Assembly (NCBI GenBank): GCA_020636445.1 | Contig: JACJXV010000014.1 | Coordinates: 1 to 64,000 of the forward strand | From: Lewinellaceae bacterium | GTDB taxonomy: Bacteria; Bacteroidota; Bacteroidia; Chitinophagales; Saprospiraceae | Direction: 5' to 3' | DNA: 64,000 nucleotides | Shown: one piece after another, positions 51,398 through 60,284 of the stretch | Numbering within the stretch: position 1 is the stretch's first letter | Layout: every line of letters begins with the position of its first letter | Translations under genes and position numbers: made by a program | The notes under the pieces: generated by a model | The model's database searches: none | What the model saw: only the letters and a program-made list of their open reading frames with translations | Told to the model about the DNA's origin: nothing

Positions 51398-52516
51398 CTA
51401 TTCCACCCATAATTTCATCCCGCCATAGCTCAGTTGGGCGCGAATCATCGGCGCACTCTTGTCACCGGAATAGCCACGCACTTCCTGGCTGGTGGATTTA
51501 CTGATATTGTGGGTAACGGATAAGCTCTTGGGGTAATTAATGCCGGCATAGGAAGCCATGGCTTCCAAGGCGTAAGGAACCCCGGGTGCTACCCGAACTT
51601 TCACGTCGGTATAGCGCCCATTGATGGTAGCTTCCGAGAAGCCTTTATCTAAACGGATATTCGCGGAACCGTAAACCAGATCCAGTGTAGCCCGCCCAGT
51701 GACATTGTTGGCCTGTACTTGTGAATACTTGCCACTAACTTCACAGGTACGCACAGAACTGATGGTAAAATTGTCATACATCCCGGCGTTCTTAAAGTCC
51801 CGGATCGCGCCCAGTTTGTAGTTGTCATAGCGGCTGGTACACGTCACATCTGTGGCTTTGTTGACCATCACCTGGGTGTACTTGGTATTTAGCGTCAGGT
51901 TGGTCGCCTGATCAATCGTCAGGTTGGAATAACTTACCTCGGTTGTTAAGTCCTCGGCTTTGGCAATGGTTCCATTCCCGTACCCAAAGAGGAGTGAAGA
52001 ATTCGGTCCAATACCTTCCAACTTGAAATTGACGTATTTAACATCCAGGCTGGCTTTGCCTGTCATCGCAGCCACGTACAAATCACCATAGCGGTGATCA
52101 ACCTTCAGCTGATTTGATGCGGGCAGATAAACTTCATAGTTAATGCTGTAATCATTTTTTACATCAGAACTAACCGTCCAGGGCCAGCGGCTCTTCTGTG
52201 GTTCGATAACCGTCTCGGCCCTAACGTAATCACTCTGGTTGCTGAACTGCACATTAATGCGGTCAAAGTCCCGTTGGGCATTCGACTCACTGCTGGCGTT
52301 CACCACAATATTCACCGTAATTTTGACCTTGTTGCTCGACCAGGTCTTCACATCGATTTTCCCGTATTTGTTGATCAGCTCGGTAGTACCGGTAGCTGTG
52401 ATCGGAAATTCTTTCCGAATGGTTTTGGTAAATTCCTGGCGCACATGGGCGTTTCCCGGCAGTGCAAGTATCCCTACCAGGGCTACTGCGAATAATGTTT
52501 TATATGCGAACTGCAT
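51398..52516 (-). CDS. Exported beta-helix-like protein (DUF4097-type)
   Basis: 372 aa from the ATG at 52516, which opens a signal peptide (YKTLFAVALVGILALPGNAH); the frame is open to 52624 but that part overlaps the upstream gene. The mature part repeats short beta turns (KYGKIDVKTWSSNKVKITV, DHRYGDLYVAAMTGKASLDVKYVNFKLEG, YSNLTIDQATNLTLNTKYTQVMVNKATDVTCTSRYDNYKL), like DUF4097 putative adhesins. Third gene of a sigma/anti-sigma operon; the 17-bp overlap with the anti-sigma gene suggests coupling. It may be a regulated envelope protein. Confidence 0.87.
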   Translation of the reverse strand: MQFAYKTLFAVALVGILALPGNAHVRQEFTKTIRKEFPITATGTTELINKYGKIDVKTWSSNKVKITVNIVVNASSESNAQRDFDRINVQFSNQSDYVRAETVIEPQKSRWPWTVSSDVKNDYSINYEVYLPASNQLKVDHRYGDLYVAAMTGKASLDVKYVNFKLEGIGPNSSLLFGYGNGTIAKAEDLTTEVSYSNLTIDQATNLTLNTKYTQVMVNKATDVTCTSRYDNYKLGAIRDFKNAGMYDNFTISSVRTCEVSGKYSQVQANNVTGRATLDLVYGSANIRLDKGFSEATINGRYTDVKVRVAPGVPYALEAMASYAGINYPKSLSVTHNISKSTSQEVRGYSGDKSAPMIRAQLSYGGMKLWVE

Positions 52517-53054
52517 TATCGGTTGGTTTAATGAAATCAGTCGCCGGCTGAGCCCCCTGCATACGCTTAAGTACACGCTCGAGGATGGCCGCCTTCGTCT
52601 GATAGTTGAGAATGAGATTATCAATAATTTCCTGTTCCCTCCCTTTGGGGGCTTTTTCCAATTCTGCTTTCAGCTCATCCATCACCTGATCTACCTGATT
52701 AAGGTCGGTAAGCACCGCATCGTCGGTCTGGTAGCTGGTCAGCTGTTGCAGTTGTTGATCAATCTTTTGTTGGTAAAAACGTTCTGTTTCAAAATATTCC
52801 GGGGCAACCTGCTCCAGAATAGCCGTAGCCTGGTTCTGTTGCTGTTGCGTGAGGTAACTCCCGGCCAGTCCCCCAGCGAATAGCAGCAGCATTACAGCTG
52901 CGGCCATTTGCAGGCGGTGACGCCAGGTAAGTTTCCGCACCTGCGGCTCCGCTAAACGCCGGTCGATATCAGCCCAGACCTTCAGTCCGGGAGTGGCATC
53001 GTCGAACGCTGCGCGGTTGTCCAGAATAAATTTTTCCAAAGAATCCTTTTGCAT
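52500..53054 (-). CDS. Putative anti-sigma factor
   Basis: 184 aa. N-terminal cytoplasmic part of about 45 residues (MQKDSLEKFILDNRAAFDDATPGLKVWADIDRRLAEP), one membrane helix (LQMAAAVMLLLFAGGLAGSYL) and a helical periplasmic part (QQQQNQATAILEQVAPEYFETERFYQQKIDQQLQQL). No zinc-type anti-sigma motif. The role is assigned from its position 23 bp after an ECF sigma factor. Confidence 0.8.
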   Translation of the reverse strand: MQKDSLEKFILDNRAAFDDATPGLKVWADIDRRLAEPQVRKLTWRHRLQMAAAVMLLLFAGGLAGSYLTQQQQNQATAILEQVAPEYFETERFYQQKIDQQLQQLTSYQTDDAVLTDLNQVDQVMDELKAELEKAPKGREQEIIDNLILNYQTKAAILERVLKRMQGAQPATDFIKPTDNAVRI

Positions 53055-53077
53055 AGCTATTCAATCAATCTGTGATC

Positions 53078-53641
53078 TTAAAATGAGGAAGCTGAATATT
53101 GTCCACCAATAATTTCCCGCAGCTTCTTTTTTGCCCGACTGTACTGTGATTTCGAAGTTGCCTCCGTAATCCCTAAAATTTCACCTATTTCCTGATGATC
53201 ATACCCTTCCATTAAATAAAGCGTAAAAACCACCCGGTAGCCATCCGGCAATTCAAAAAGCGCTTTTTTGATTAGTTCAACACTGATTCCGTTCGCATCG
53301 GCGCCGGCGCCAGCTTCGTGATCATCGTGAACCTCTCCGTGGCGATCGTTAAGTTCTTCAAACTGAAGGCGGCGGCGCTTCAAAAAATTAATGCAGTTGT
53401 TAATCACAATGCGCTTAATCCAGGAGCCTACCGAAGCTTCGAACTTAAAAGTGTGCATCTTCATGAACACATCCACAAAAGCGTTCTGCAGAACGTCTTC
53501 TGCATCAAACTCATCTTTCAGCATACGCAAACACACGTTATACATCGCCTTGGAGTACAGGCGATATAATTCAAACTGAGCCTGCCGGTTCCCTTGCTGA
53601 CATTGCTCAACAATATCCCGGTGCGTGTTTGCGTGATCCAA
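53078..53641 (-). CDS. ECF-type RNA polymerase sigma factor
   Basis: 187 aa. Region 2 (FELYRLYSKAMYNVCLRMLKDEFDAEDVLQNAFVDVFMKMHTF) and region 4 (LFELPDGYRVVFTLYLMEGYDHQEIGEILGITEATSKSQYSRAKKKLREII) are complete. It directs transcription of an envelope-related regulon, by analogy. Followed by the anti-sigma and DUF4097-type genes. Confidence 0.95.
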   Translation of the reverse strand: MDHANTHRDIVEQCQQGNRQAQFELYRLYSKAMYNVCLRMLKDEFDAEDVLQNAFVDVFMKMHTFKFEASVGSWIKRIVINNCINFLKRRRLQFEELNDRHGEVHDDHEAGAGADANGISVELIKKALFELPDGYRVVFTLYLMEGYDHQEIGEILGITEATSKSQYSRAKKKLREIIGGQYSASSF

Positions 53642-53765
53642 TCTTACGAGCTTATAGGTGACAGTCGGGCGATTTTGGTTTTATCGTTTTCCGGGAAGTA
53701 GCGACAATACCGCAATCATCCATAGTGACACCAAGTGTTAAAAAACGTTGCACGAAAAATAAAAA

Positions 53766-54833
53766 TTATTTTCCCGGGTTCTGCAATCTTGCCAGACCTT
53801 CCCGGGCATCCTGGTAATCAGGGGCTAAGCGCAGGGCCTGTTCATAATCGCGGCGCGCTTGTTCTTTGTTACCCATAATCTCAGCAGCCACCCCCCGGTA
53901 ATAATACCCTTCGATGAATACAGGGTTGGTCTCCAGGGCCACTTGAAACTGTTTATATGCCTGGGGAATGGAGTCCAGGTCAAGGTACAACAGCCCGGCA
54001 TTAAAATAGGCATCGGTATACTGGGGGTCGAGCGCACTTATTTCCCGGAACAGCGCCAGCGATTCCGCCAGTTTATTCTGGCTTTGCAAATAAAAAGCCT
54101 TGGCGTGCATCACCTGAATATTCCCCGGGCTAATCCGCAGGGCGCTGTCGAAATAACGCGCAGCAATGGGATTGCCCAGTGCCGCCTGCAGTTGCCCGAG
54201 GTTTATCCAGCCGTCAATCAACTTGGGATCGTTCTCTACGGCCGTTTGAAAACTATTAATGGCCCGGGCCGTATCCCCCATTTCCTTGAAGTTCATCCCA
54301 AACATAAAATACCCTTCGGCATTCTGTGGATCCAGCCGAAAAACGCGATCGATCGTTTTCAGCGACGCCTCGTGCTGCTGCAAAATCAACTGAAACTCAC
54401 TTAACTTGAGCAGCGTGAGGATGCGGTCAGGGAATCGCTCAGCAGCCCGCTCCATCGTTCGGAGTGCTTCACGCGACTTAAAATAATCGAGATAGACATC
54501 CGCCAGCAAATGCAGGTATTCCGCATGCGTAGAATCAAGTTGCCAGGCCTGCTGTAAATCGGCTATGGCTTCGTCATAACTTTCGCGATCGTAAAATGCC
54601 TGCGCCCGGGCATAGTATAAATCACTGCGCCGGGGATTAGCCGCCAGCTCCGCGGATAGTTGTGCAATTTCCGGCGAGATCACCATCGCCGCCCCTTCCG
54701 GAGCCTTGTCTTTATTCTCTTGCTGTCGGCAACCTGACCCAAGCAGCATTATTCCCAGCCCAAGGCCTGATAAAAGCAAAAAAGAACGCACTAAGGCCAG
54801 GGTTTGGATGTTTAAAAAAGGGTACTTTATCAT
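53766..54833 (-). CDS. TPR lipoprotein
   Basis: 355 aa. Leader with lipobox LGSGC (Cys at about residue 35). About eight TPRs cover residues 55-350, for example PRRSDLYYARAQAFYDRESYDEAIADLQQAWQLDSTHAEYLHLLADVYLDYFKS. Resembles PilF/NlpI-type outer-membrane lipoproteins; the partner is unknown. Monocistronic. No clear terminator follows. Confidence 0.92.
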   Translation of the reverse strand: MIKYPFLNIQTLALVRSFLLLSGLGLGIMLLGSGCRQQENKDKAPEGAAMVISPEIAQLSAELAANPRRSDLYYARAQAFYDRESYDEAIADLQQAWQLDSTHAEYLHLLADVYLDYFKSREALRTMERAAERFPDRILTLLKLSEFQLILQQHEASLKTIDRVFRLDPQNAEGYFMFGMNFKEMGDTARAINSFQTAVENDPKLIDGWINLGQLQAALGNPIAARYFDSALRISPGNIQVMHAKAFYLQSQNKLAESLALFREISALDPQYTDAYFNAGLLYLDLDSIPQAYKQFQVALETNPVFIEGYYYRGVAAEIMGNKEQARRDYEQALRLAPDYQDAREGLARLQNPGK

Positions 54834-54955
54834 CTGTTTATTAGTAATTAATTGCAGTAGCTCAGCCGAAGTACGGTTACTTGCGTATTAACTGGCAACT
54901 TGCCAGGTGCTACGCTGCCCGACAACCCTGTTCAGCATCTGCAAAATAGGTTGCC

Positions 54956-56620
54956 ATGATCAACTCTCCAAAGGAACGCCGCGTCCTTTCCCCTATTGCC
55001 TTGATGATTATCTTCCTGCTGATCGGCCTGGTTCCCGGAAAAGCCCAGCAATGGCAGTGGCTAAGCACCCTGGGGGGAGTCAGTGCCGAAACCCTCGACG
55101 CACTGGCACCGGCACCAAACGATGGCTGGTGGCTGGGGGGCAGCTGGTTGGATCGGCTGCCTCTTCCCGACACCAGCCTGGTTAGCCGGGGTGAAGCAGA
55201 TGTGTTTGTCATCCACCGGGCGGCTGATGGCCAGCTCACCCCCATCCTGACCCTGGGTGGCCCCGACGACGAGTATCTCCGCGCACTAGTCCCTGGTCCT
55301 GATGGCGATTTCTTCATCGCCGGCACTTTTTGGCGGGAAATGAACTACCCCGGCGGGACCCTCCGCAGCTCCACCAATCCACGCGCAGCTTTTCTGATGC
55401 GTTGCTCACCAACGGGTACCGTTCATTGGGCGCAAACACTGGAAGGAGGCTCCCGCAAAGAGGTTACCGACTTGCTGTGGATGCCCGACCACCAACAGCT
55501 ATTCCTGAGTGGTTACTTTGCGGATAGCCTGTTGCTTACCGGTACCGACCAGCGCTGGACAGCCCGCGGCAGCAGCGATGCCTTCTTGATGGATTTCAAT
55601 CCTGATGATGGATCGCTCATTCAGGCGGCTACCTGGGGTGAAGCCGGCGATAGCCGCCCGGTAACCCTGCAGCTATCTCCCACCGGACAGCTGGTTGTTG
55701 CGGGACAGTACAACGAACGGCTTCCCCTCGGTGACACCACACTTATTGCCAATACCCGCGACTGGGATGTATTTCTTGCCACCCTCGATGCCTCCACCCT
55801 GGAGGTACAATGGGCTCGCCGGGCCGGCGGGGTATTTGAAGAAACTGTCGCCGATATGGTCCTTGATCCGCTAACCGGCGATATCTTTTGTACGGGATCC
55901 CTGGTGGGCGTTATGCGCCTCGACAGTATTACCAGTATCCAGAGCCAGGATGGTAATGCCGATATTTTCCTCATCAGCTACACCCCCGGGGGGCAGCTGC
56001 GCTGGGGTCGAGCTCTAAGTGGCAACAGCGTACAAACCGCATCATCGCTCGCGCTAACCGCCGAGGGTGACCTTTTTCTTAGTGGCTTCCTCCTGGGCGA
56101 CCTGCAAATGGATGCCTTCCGGCTGGATGCCGGCACTTCCCTCCTGGGTTTCCTGGCCGAAATAGACCCTGGCTCCGGGCAGGCTACCCGCCTGGATGCC
56201 CTGGGCCTTCCTGGCGTCTGCCTGCCCCAGGTAATGCAACCGGCTCCCAACGGAGCCATCCTCCTGGGAGGTGCTTTTACGGGACCCGGTCAATTGCCTC
56301 CCCTGCAACTCCCCACCACCCAGGGGTACGACCTGTTCCTGGCTTATTTTGGAGCCCCCGTTACCGCGCTGCGAGACCACCTTAACTCAGCCAACGCCTG
56401 GCAAGTGTTCCCTAATCCGGCGACCGATTACCTGCACCTCAGAATTCAGGGCCAGGCCGACTGGGTTCGGCTATGGGATGCGCAGGGTAGGGAGGTAGCT
56501 TCCTGGCCTTATACACCTACGCTGTCATTGCCGCCGTTGCCCACTGGGGTTTACCGTCTGGGAGTCATAACAGGTAATCGCCTGATTGCTGTTTTACCGG
56601 TGGTGATTGCTATCCGGTAA
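54956..56620 (+). CDS. T9SS-exported beta-propeller protein
   Basis: 554 aa. Leader (PIALMIIFLLIGLVPGKAQ). Residues about 30-440 contain SBBP-like repeats, each with ADVFVIHRAADGQLTPI, SDAFLMDFNPDDGSLIQAATWG, WDVFLATLDASTLEVQWARRAGG or ADIFLISYTPGGQLRWGRALSG. The last ~80 residues are a T9SS type A sorting domain (NAWQVFPNPATDYLHLRIQG to GVYRLGVITGNRLIAVL). Probably secreted or surface-anchored; role unknown. Divergent from the TPR lipoprotein. Confidence 0.92.
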   Translation: MINSPKERRVLSPIALMIIFLLIGLVPGKAQQWQWLSTLGGVSAETLDALAPAPNDGWWLGGSWLDRLPLPDTSLVSRGEADVFVIHRAADGQLTPILTLGGPDDEYLRALVPGPDGDFFIAGTFWREMNYPGGTLRSSTNPRAAFLMRCSPTGTVHWAQTLEGGSRKEVTDLLWMPDHQQLFLSGYFADSLLLTGTDQRWTARGSSDAFLMDFNPDDGSLIQAATWGEAGDSRPVTLQLSPTGQLVVAGQYNERLPLGDTTLIANTRDWDVFLATLDASTLEVQWARRAGGVFEETVADMVLDPLTGDIFCTGSLVGVMRLDSITSIQSQDGNADIFLISYTPGGQLRWGRALSGNSVQTASSLALTAEGDLFLSGFLLGDLQMDAFRLDAGTSLLGFLAEIDPGSGQATRLDALGLPGVCLPQVMQPAPNGAILLGGAFTGPGQLPPLQLPTTQGYDLFLAYFGAPVTALRDHLNSANAWQVFPNPATDYLHLRIQGQADWVRLWDAQGREVASWPYTPTLSLPPLPTGVYRLGVITGNRLIAVLPVVIAIR

Positions 56621-56929
56621 TCCGTACCCCCTGGGACCCGTGCGGAACGCGATGCATCACCTCCCCACTACTCATGAACCTCATCCCAAAACCAACCCGC
56701 TTGCCAAATTTTTAACCAATGCGTTGGTTTTTGTCCTGATGTAAGTCCCTTTGAGTTAGCAATACCCATCGATCATCCGGTTAAATTGTCCTTTTTCGCC
56801 TAGCCCTCTTTCGCTTTATTCCAAAAAAAATTATTTTACAGACGAATCCTACCTCGTGTAACACCCTGCTCCCGTTGTAGTACTTGCTCCGGGGCATTTT
56901 TTTATTGTTTCCCCCAAAAAACAGGATTC
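56621..56929. other. Intergenic, weak terminator
   Basis: AACCAA-TGCG-TTGGTT followed by T at 56714-56733 is a short hairpin that may end the propeller-protein transcript. Nothing else was seen. Confidence 0.4.
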
Positions 56930-57151
56930 ATGGCGTTACCAACCCCATTCCCCAAAACCAAACGCGAGTTGGCTACTTTGCTCCATTGTAGCTACAGCAC
57001 TATGAAACGACGGCTCCAGGAGCTACCCTTTACCGTCCCACGCGGGCACTTGAGTCGGGCCATGGTGCGCCGAATTTTGATTGCCCTCGAAGAAGATGAG
57101 CATTTCCCTGAGCTTTTTGCCGGGCCAGCCACGGAGTCGAAGCACTCCTGA
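56930..57151 (+). CDS. Small HTH-like protein, unknown
   Basis: 73 aa. KTKRELATLLHCSYSTMKRRLQELPFTVPRGHLSRAMVRRILIALEE fits a helix-turn-helix with recognition helix SYSTMKRRLQEL, like the small DUF4248-type or phage-excisionase-like proteins of Bacteroidota. Basic middle, acidic end. Alone between repeats; DNA binding is inference. Confidence 0.6.
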   Translation: MALPTPFPKTKRELATLLHCSYSTMKRRLQELPFTVPRGHLSRAMVRRILIALEEDEHFPELFAGPATESKHS

Positions 57152-57179
57152 GCACCACTATTTATTTTTTTGAGGAGAA

Positions 57180-57571
57180 GGTTTATTTAGGTGAAATCGA
57201 AGCCAATGAGCTAACACGCTGAAACTGGTTTATACCGCTCGCGTTGCTCGCTTAGTTTATTCCGTTCGCTATCGCTCGCTCGGTTTATAAAGTTTATTTA
57301 GTGGAAGCCAATTCGCCAACAGCCAATACGCCAACAGCCAATACGTTAACACGCCAATAGCTAACGCGCTGCGCGGTTTATGCCGTTCGCTGTCGCTCAC
57401 TCAGTTTATGCTGCTCGCGTTGCTCGCTCGGTTGATGGGGTTTATTTTAACTACTCACTGCTCACCGCTCACTGCTCACTCCAATGCGCCAAAACGCCAA
57501 CAGCCAACTAGCCAAAACCCCTGAGCCAAAATGAGCCCAATTGAGCCAAGTTGAGCCAAAATGAGCCAAAA
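57180..57571. repeat. Intergenic GGTTTAT, GCCAA and TGAGCCAAAA repeats
   Basis: 57220-57440 repeats GGTTTAT/AGTTTAT with adapters such as GCTCGCGTTGCTCGCTT and CGTTCGCTATCGCTCGCTC, plus GCCAACAGCCAATACGCCAAC; the vocabulary overlaps the 105-bp repeat at 2726-3290. 57450-57480 has CTCACTGCTCACCGC phrases. 57522-57571 is five TGAGCCAAAA-like units with an exact 10-bp period (starts 57522, 57532, 57542, 57552, 57562). 57572-57720 shows nothing clear. Confidence 0.8.
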
Positions 57572-57720
57572 CCCGGAAATAGTTGGGTTTACACCCTAAA
57601 AAACAGGACAAAAAACTTGCATTTGGACCCCCCGTAACATATTATTGTGTTATCTCCCTGGCCAGGAAGTGGCGGAACCCGAAAAGCCTGAACAGAGTAG
57701 GGACTAAACCGGATTGAGAT

Positions 57721-57750
57721 CGTGGGGATGCGATTAATCGCATCCCCACG
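57721..57750. repeat. Perfect 30-bp palindrome (GCGATTAATCGC core)
   Basis: The left arm CGTGGGGATGCGATT is followed without a gap by its exact reverse complement. It lies 20 bp before the ATG at 57771, so it would be in the leader or be an operator, or be a mobile palindromic repeat of the same kind as those at 60202 and 60732. Confidence 0.85.
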
Positions 57751-57770
57751 CAACCCAAAATTTAATACCT

Positions 57771-58376
57771 ATGCAACAGCGAATACCCTTGCTTTTGCTC
57801 TTCTTGCTGATAAACCTCACCAGCCTGCTGGCCAGTTGTAAGGACGTGTACATGGTCTATTCCGACACGTACGGCAATGTCCTCTGGACGGAGTATATGT
57901 ACTCTTACTGCATACCCGATGGTAGCCTGACTCAACCAACTTTTTCGGAGGAACCCACCGGGGGAGGGGCGGAGTATCAGTATACGACGGTGGATAGAGG
58001 TGATTGCTCAGCGGAAGGAACAATTGCAGCATTTAGCACTTTCACTCCAACCAATCCACCAATCTATCTTTGTACTACCGAAATTATTGGTAAAACATAT
58101 GCTTTGGGTGGCGGTCAATGGGATGCCAGAATCTTGTTTCAATCCTCAGGACAATGTAACTCACTAACGGGAATGTATGAATTAATCTCAGACGTAGAAT
58201 CCCCCACAGCTTTTCCCAGTTCAACATGGGAAAACTATGTAAGATCCCAATTCGATGGGGAAGTTCGCTATCGCTCATACCTCTATGGAAATTATGGTTG
58301 GGGCATCGAAGCTGATACTCAATCCTTTTCTGTAGAACGGATGGATTACTTTGGATATCGAGATTGTTGGTTATAA
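57771..58376 (+). CDS. Lipoprotein, unknown
   Basis: 201 aa. Lipoprotein leader with lipobox LLASC (Cys at about 23). Mature part is rich in Tyr, Ser and aromatic residues (VYMVYSDTYGNVLWTEYMYSYCIPDG) and has scattered Cys that could form disulfides. The codon use is AT-richer in its second half than the neighbours. I do not recognise a domain. 15 bp before the next lipoprotein gene. Confidence 0.72.
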   Translation: MQQRIPLLLLFLLINLTSLLASCKDVYMVYSDTYGNVLWTEYMYSYCIPDGSLTQPTFSEEPTGGGAEYQYTTVDRGDCSAEGTIAAFSTFTPTNPPIYLCTTEIIGKTYALGGGQWDARILFQSSGQCNSLTGMYELISDVESPTAFPSSTWENYVRSQFDGEVRYRSYLYGNYGWGIEADTQSFSVERMDYFGYRDCWL

Positions 58377-58391
58377 AAAACACCTGTCATT

Positions 58392-58895
58392 ATGAAAAAT
58401 AATTCATACAAACATGCCATAATTTTCGGCATAATTATAATGTTGGCAACATCAAGCTGTCAACCAGAAAACGCCAATCACCTGCTCGGAAATGAAATTT
58501 CTCAGCAGCAAATCGATGAACAAAATCAACGATTTACCCAACTAATACGAAAACTGGAAAAAGAGGCTGGACTTGACAGTAATTCTATCAGACCTACATT
58601 TACAGATACCAATCACAGGATATTATCTGATGAGGACTGGACACAACTCGAACAACGAATGCGCCAGGAATTCCAGGTAATTGCCCACAACAGTAAAGAA
58701 ACGAATGTTAAAAACGAACTGAACCGAATCCGAAACGAACAACTTGCAGAAGCCTGGTCAAAATGCAACAACAAAAGAGACTCTTTTGCAGTGGCTCTTA
58801 AGTTCCCCGATATTGTCTCTTTCGACGCCGCTGGTTATGAGGAACTTCGTCAACTCGGCCTCTGGCCTCCAAAAGCTAATGACCGCAAAAACTAA
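58392..58895 (+). CDS. Lipoprotein of a duplicated pair, copy 1
   Basis: 167 aa. Lipobox TSSC. Mature part helical: EISQQQIDEQNQRFTQLIRKLEKEAGLDSNSIRPTFTDTNHRILSDEDWTQLEQRMRQEF, and a C-terminal motif VALKFPDIVSFDAAGYEELRQLGLWPPKANDRKN. About 40 percent like the protein at 59046, with the ends best conserved. AT-richer than copy 2. Function unknown. Confidence 0.8.
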   Translation: MKNNSYKHAIIFGIIIMLATSSCQPENANHLLGNEISQQQIDEQNQRFTQLIRKLEKEAGLDSNSIRPTFTDTNHRILSDEDWTQLEQRMRQEFQVIAHNSKETNVKNELNRIRNEQLAEAWSKCNNKRDSFAVALKFPDIVSFDAAGYEELRQLGLWPPKANDRKN

Positions 58896-58921
58896 ATCAA
58901 CAACCCTTAAGTGAGCGTACA

Positions 58922-58956
58922 CCCCCGGCAACGGCACTCCGTTGTCGGGGGATTTT
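58922..58956 (+). terminator. Terminator after copy 1
   Basis: CCCCCGGCAACGG (58922-58934), loop CACT, CCGTTGTCGGGGG (58939-58951), one G-U, then ATTTT. Preceded by a 24-bp stretch (58898-58921) that recurs after copy 2. Confidence 0.85.
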
Positions 58957-59045
58957 ATCCGCTTACCTGCCTGCTTTTGCTGGAAATAATTTACTATTAA
59001 TCAACAACGTCATTTACATTCCTTTACTCCAAAACCCCAAGGCCT

Positions 59046-59543
59046 ATGCAGCCCTTCCTGACACTACTCTTTCGCTTTGCTTTGCTACTCTCCTTGCTGA
59101 CTGCCTGCGCCCAGGACACTGGTATTGCCTACGGCAGCAATGAAATTTCCCCGGATAAAATACAAGAACAAAACCTAAGAATGACAGAGCTCGTTCGTAA
59201 AATTGAACAAGACTTGGGCTTGGAACCCAACTCAATAAACCTTACCATTCCGGAAACAGGACATACCTTTATTTCAGAAGAAGAATGGCTATCAACAGAG
59301 AAGCAACTCCGGGAAAGCTTTGCCGCAGAACAAGAAACGGCTAGAGCACTTGATCTTTCCAATAAACGAAATGCATATCGCCGCCGGCAACTCGATGAAG
59401 CCTACGCAAAATGCACCACCGGACTAGAGGTACTCCGGGTAGCGCTGGATTTCCCCGATATTGTTCACCTGGGGCAGGAACAATATGACACCCTGGCCAA
59501 ATACGGATATTGGCCCCCGAAAGAAGACGGGAGAAAAAAATAA
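59046..59543 (+). CDS. Lipoprotein of a duplicated pair, copy 2
   Basis: 165 aa. Leader with lipobox LTAC. EISPDKIQEQNLRMTELVRKIEQDLGLEPNSINLTIPETGHTFISEEEWLSTEKQLRESF and VALDFPDIVHLGQEQYDTLAKYGYWPPKEDGRKK align throughout with copy 1. Unknown function. The pair, each with a similar 3' flank, suggests a duplication of a gene with its terminator. Confidence 0.8.
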   Translation: MQPFLTLLFRFALLLSLLTACAQDTGIAYGSNEISPDKIQEQNLRMTELVRKIEQDLGLEPNSINLTIPETGHTFISEEEWLSTEKQLRESFAAEQETARALDLSNKRNAYRRRQLDEAYAKCTTGLEVLRVALDFPDIVHLGQEQYDTLAKYGYWPPKEDGRKK

Positions 59544-59573
59544 GACAACAACCCTTTAGTGAGCGTACAAACA

Positions 59574-59599
59574 CCCCGGTGGCCGCAAGGCTGCCGGGG
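59574..59599 (+). terminator. Terminator after copy 2
   Basis: CCCCGGTGGCC (59574-59584), GCAA tetraloop, GGCTGCCGGGG (59589-59599), two G-U pairs. Short T-rich sequence follows. Confidence 0.65.
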
Positions 59600-59703
59600 C
59601 TGGTTTATACCCCAACACCCCCTTTGCACAGCTCAACACCTTTACCCGAAGTATTCATCTATTCGAATTACACCATTCTCTCACTGATTCAATTAATATC
59701 ACC

Positions 59704-60105
59704 ATGAATAGCTTCATCCTCCTCATCGTTTTCATGAACCTGGGCATCATTGCTGGCTCCATTATGGAAAAAAGAGCCGTCAGGGCTCTCCGTCCCAACG
59801 AAAAAAGTGCCTGGAAGTCGATTAACGCCAAAGTACTTCCCTGGGGTATTTTGGCAGCAGGAGGGCTGCTCGTAGCCTTAGCCGGAAACATTTTTCGGGG
59901 TATCTTCACTCAAACCCACTTGCTAATCCTCATGCTCTTAGTGGTTGTGTTTGTGATAGCCTTGCGCCTGTTCATGTTTCGGGAATTTAAAAAACGGGAT
60001 TTCCCTCCAGATTTTGTCAGGGCCTCTTCCCTCGCTGGCTTATGCCAACTAGCGGCTTTGATCATCGGAGCTGGGGGAATAATTTATTTAGCACTCCCAA
60101 AATAA
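59704..60105 (+). CDS. Small membrane protein, unknown
   Basis: 133 aa with about four helices (FILLIVFMNLGIIAGSIM, VLPWGILAAGGLLVALAGNIF, LLILMLLVVVFVIALRLFMF, GLCQLAALIIGAGGIIYLAL). The loop FMFREFKKRDFPPDFVRAS is basic. No family recognised. Confidence 0.7.
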   Translation: MNSFILLIVFMNLGIIAGSIMEKRAVRALRPNEKSAWKSINAKVLPWGILAAGGLLVALAGNIFRGIFTQTHLLILMLLVVVFVIALRLFMFREFKKRDFPPDFVRASSLAGLCQLAALIIGAGGIIYLALPK

Positions 60106-60201
60106 CGTGGTCGCCGACAACCCCAAAGACACCTCTGCTAAACAACCATAATCCATATCATACGTTATGCCAAAGGTGCATTTTCTTATCCCATAAGGTA
60201 A

Positions 60202-60268
60202 GGACGCGCTGCAGCGCGTCCCAAGTCGTCCCAATTCCCAAATTATGCGAATGGATGCAATTAGCATC
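60202..60268. repeat. Palindromic repeats before the plug-domain gene
   Basis: GGACGCGCTGCAGCGCGTCC (60202-60221) is a perfect 20-bp palindrome; GGATGC-AATTA-GCATCC (60252-60268) is a shorter one. Palindromes of the same shape, GCGCTGCAGCGC or GCGATTAATCGC cores, are known as dispersed repeats in cyanobacteria (from memory). Confidence 0.8.
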
Positions 60269-60284
60269 CCAAAACCAAAAGACC

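Noticed and set aside
60042..60284. N-terminal extension of the plug-domain protein
   Set aside because: It overlaps the previous gene and a perfect palindrome and lacks a leader; the ATG at 60285 opens a signal peptide.
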